Assembly: GCA_016763255.1 (NCBI GenBank)
Contig: JAESUA010000416.1
Coordinates: 1 to 6,824 of the forward strand
DNA from: Magnetovibrio sp.
GTDB lineage: Bacteria > Pseudomonadota > Alphaproteobacteria > Rhodospirillales > Magnetovibrionaceae
Length of the DNA: 6,824 nt
Reading direction: 5' to 3'
Shown here: piece after piece, positions 5,415-6,824 of the stretch
Layout: every line of letters begins with the position of its first letter
How positions within the stretch are numbered: position 1 is the first letter of the stretch
The notes under the pieces: model-generated
Told to the model about the DNA's origin: nothing
Databases searched by the model: none
What the model saw: the letters and a program-made list of their open reading frames with translations, nothing else
Program-made: the position numbers and the translations under genes

Positions 5415-6824
5415 ATGAAACCCTTTGCGACCATGTCCTATGCAAAAATGAATGACGATCGCGATTCAAAACCGATAAACGCGCCAAATGGCGAACCCTC
5501 AAACACCATGCATGACCGTGACATCCTGCTTGAGATGTCGGCGTTCGCCATGTCCGATATGATGGACACGCTGTCCGATTTGATCTGTGTGTGTGTCGAT
5601 GGAAAAATACGCCATGTCAACAAATCCGGCCTCAACATTTTGGGCATGGAGCGTCAAGACGATCTCATTGGCAAACCATTCCAGCAGCTGATCTGCAACG
5701 ACTTTGCCGCCACCATCGAAGACATCATCAACGTTATGGCTGATGAAACAGACGCCATGCCCATGCGCCTCAAAGGTCAAGATGGGCGACTGGTCAGCCT
5801 CCGTCTCAAAGTCATCAGCCTGCCGGATTTGGGCGAGAACGCTCATATGGTGATGGGCGAAAACGTCACCCGCCAAGCGGAACTGACCGACGCTATTCAT
5901 CAAAGTGAATCACGCTTTCGCAATTTGGTGAACAGTGCCCTGGATCTGATCTGCGTCATGGATGATGGCAAGATCAGTTATATCAATGATGCCGGCATCA
6001 AAATGCTCAAGGCGCCAACGAAAGAGGATGTGAAGGGCCGCCATCTGGCGGAATTCCTGCACGATGATTATAAAGAAATTTTATCCGGTGATATTCGCGA
6101 GCTGGTTGCCGAGGACATGTTGATTCCGGTCCATTTCGTTGATTTCCACCAAAACATCATCGACGCCGAAATTGGCATCACCATCTTGGACAGTGGCCGT
6201 GGCCACAATTTCATGATCGAAGCCCGCGACATCACCGCCCACAACCGCGCCGTGACGGCGCTACGCCAATCCGTCGATACCTTGGAACAACGCGTCCAAG
6301 ACCGCACCCGTAAACTTCAAGACGAAGTGATCGAGCGCAGGCGCGCCGAAGACATGTTGCGCCATGTGGCCACCCACGATGGCCTCACCGACCTACCCAA
6401 TCGAACGTTGATGATGGACCGGCTGGATAAAGCCATCGCCCGGGCCAAACGCAGCTCCAATAAATGCGCAGTTTTGTTTCTTGATTTGGATGGCTTCAAG
6501 CCAATCAACGACAGCCTGGGTCACGACAAAGGTGACTTGGTGCTGCGTCAAACGGCAGAACGGCTGCAGCACTGCATCCGTGAAACAGACACCGCTTCAC
6601 GTTTTGGCGGGGTTGAATTTGTTTTGGTGCTCAGTGACTTGAATACGGACGACGACGCCATCCACGTGGCCCAAAAAGTGCTCAAGACAACTTCTCAGAC
6701 GCTGGACTTGGACGACCACGACGCCATCGTCGGTGGCAGCATTGGCATCGCCCTGTACCCCGACCACGGTACCACCGCAGAGCAAATTCTCAAACAAGCC
6801 GACAACGCGATGTATGACGTCAAA
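5415..6824 (+). CDS. PAS-PAS-coiled coil-GGDEF signalling protein with degenerate GGVEF site (runs off the right edge)
   Basis: This is a sensor of the cyclic-di-GMP network; no membrane segment is seen in 470 codons, so it is probably cytoplasmic. Two PAS domains lie at about 45-155 and 165-275. They resemble each other (DLICVCVDGKIRHVN at 55-69, DLICVMDDGKISYIN at 177-191), pointing to a tandem duplication. A charged coiled-coil linker follows at about 280-315. The GGDEF domain begins with DGLTDLPNR near 322 and has DLDGF at 357-361 with the metal-binding D357. The active-site motif reads GGVEF (398-402): V400 replaces the acidic residue normally needed for catalysis. The inhibitory site RETD (389-392) sits the standard five residues before it. 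The domain is visible as far as ADNAMYDVK, and an EAL domain could follow beyond the window. ATG codons at 5415, 5433 and 5448 are in frame and none has a Shine-Dalgarno; 5415 follows a stop codon directly. Confidence 0.93.
   Translation, partial: MKPFATMSYAKMNDDRDSKPINAPNGEPSNTMHDRDILLEMSAFAMSDMMDTLSDLICVCVDGKIRHVNKSGLNILGMERQDDLIGKPFQQLICNDFAATIEDIINVMADETDAMPMRLKGQDGRLVSLRLKVISLPDLGENAHMVMGENVTRQAELTDAIHQSESRFRNLVNSALDLICVMDDGKISYINDAGIKMLKAPTKEDVKGRHLAEFLHDDYKEILSGDIRELVAEDMLIPVHFVDFHQNIIDAEIGITILDSGRGHNFMIEARDITAHNRAVTALRQSVDTLEQRVQDRTRKLQDEVIERRRAEDMLRHVATHDGLTDLPNRTLMMDRLDKAIARAKRSSNKCAVLFLDLDGFKPINDSLGHDKGDLVLRQTAERLQHCIRETDTASRFGGVEFVLVLSDLNTDDDAIHVAQKVLKTTSQTLDLDDHDAIVGGSIGIALYPDHGTTAEQILKQADNAMYDVK

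Noticed and set aside
5383..5418. Eleven-codon ORF whose TGA overlaps the ATG at 5415 (ATGA)
   Set aside because: It could mimic translational coupling, but it lacks a Shine-Dalgarno and any composition signal, and a chance overlap is likely.
5499..5903. 134-residue open frame on the minus strand
   Set aside because: It is antisense to the first PAS domain, which has clear family features on the plus strand.
1..6824. Mobile elements, CRISPR, tRNA or defence genes
   Set aside because: I looked on both strands and saw no repeat array, transposase, integrase, tRNA-like cloverleaf or toxin-antitoxin pair; gene content is housekeeping plus one signalling gene.

Overview
The window is ordinary-looking chromosomal DNA, probably from a marine-type alphaproteobacterium of the Rhodospirillales (the Magnetovibrio, Terasakiella or Thalassospira kind). 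This guess rests on the protein styles, a GC content in the mid-fifties judged by eye, and the ilvB-miaA/serB gene order, which I recall as common in Alphaproteobacteria. I cannot place the genus. I see no tRNA, rRNA, CRISPR array, insertion sequence or phage gene.

Layout, left to right. Bases 1-611 (minus) hold the first 203 codons of the large subunit of acetolactate synthase. A 183-base gap follows, with strong dyads that could be leader structures. Next, miaA (minus, 795-1772) and serB (plus, 1771-2667) are divergent and share the bases of their start codons in one CATG, so there is no intergenic region and each promoter must lie inside the other gene. Downstream of serB is a 343-residue soluble, mostly helical, cysteine-free protein of unknown function (2744-3775, plus). 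It converges on a stand-alone TrpB2-type tryptophan synthase beta chain (3851-5218, minus), and a clear bidirectional terminator lies between the two (3799-3830). A 196-base spacer with several inverted repeats separates trpB2 from a divergent signalling gene (5415 to the window end, plus) encoding PAS-PAS-coiled coil-GGDEF.

How the genes relate. Three genes serve amino-acid synthesis: branched-chain (ilvB), serine (serB) and tryptophan (trpB2). miaA modifies A37 of tRNAs that read UNN codons, including Trp and Ser tRNAs. SerB consumes O-phospho-L-serine, and some TrpB2 enzymes are reported to use O-phosphoserine instead of serine, so the serB/trpB2 proximity is a possible metabolic link, though unproven. 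The signalling protein stands apart. Its active-site motif reads GGVEF instead of GGDEF, while its RxxD inhibitory site is intact, so it is more likely a c-di-GMP- or GTP-sensing domain, possibly with an EAL domain beyond the window, than an active diguanylate cyclase.

The points most worth a second look are the overlapping start codons of miaA and serB, the GGVEF/RxxD combination, the Shine-Dalgarno-masking repeat before trpB2, and the unknown 343-residue protein. I did not find a clearly new multi-gene system.
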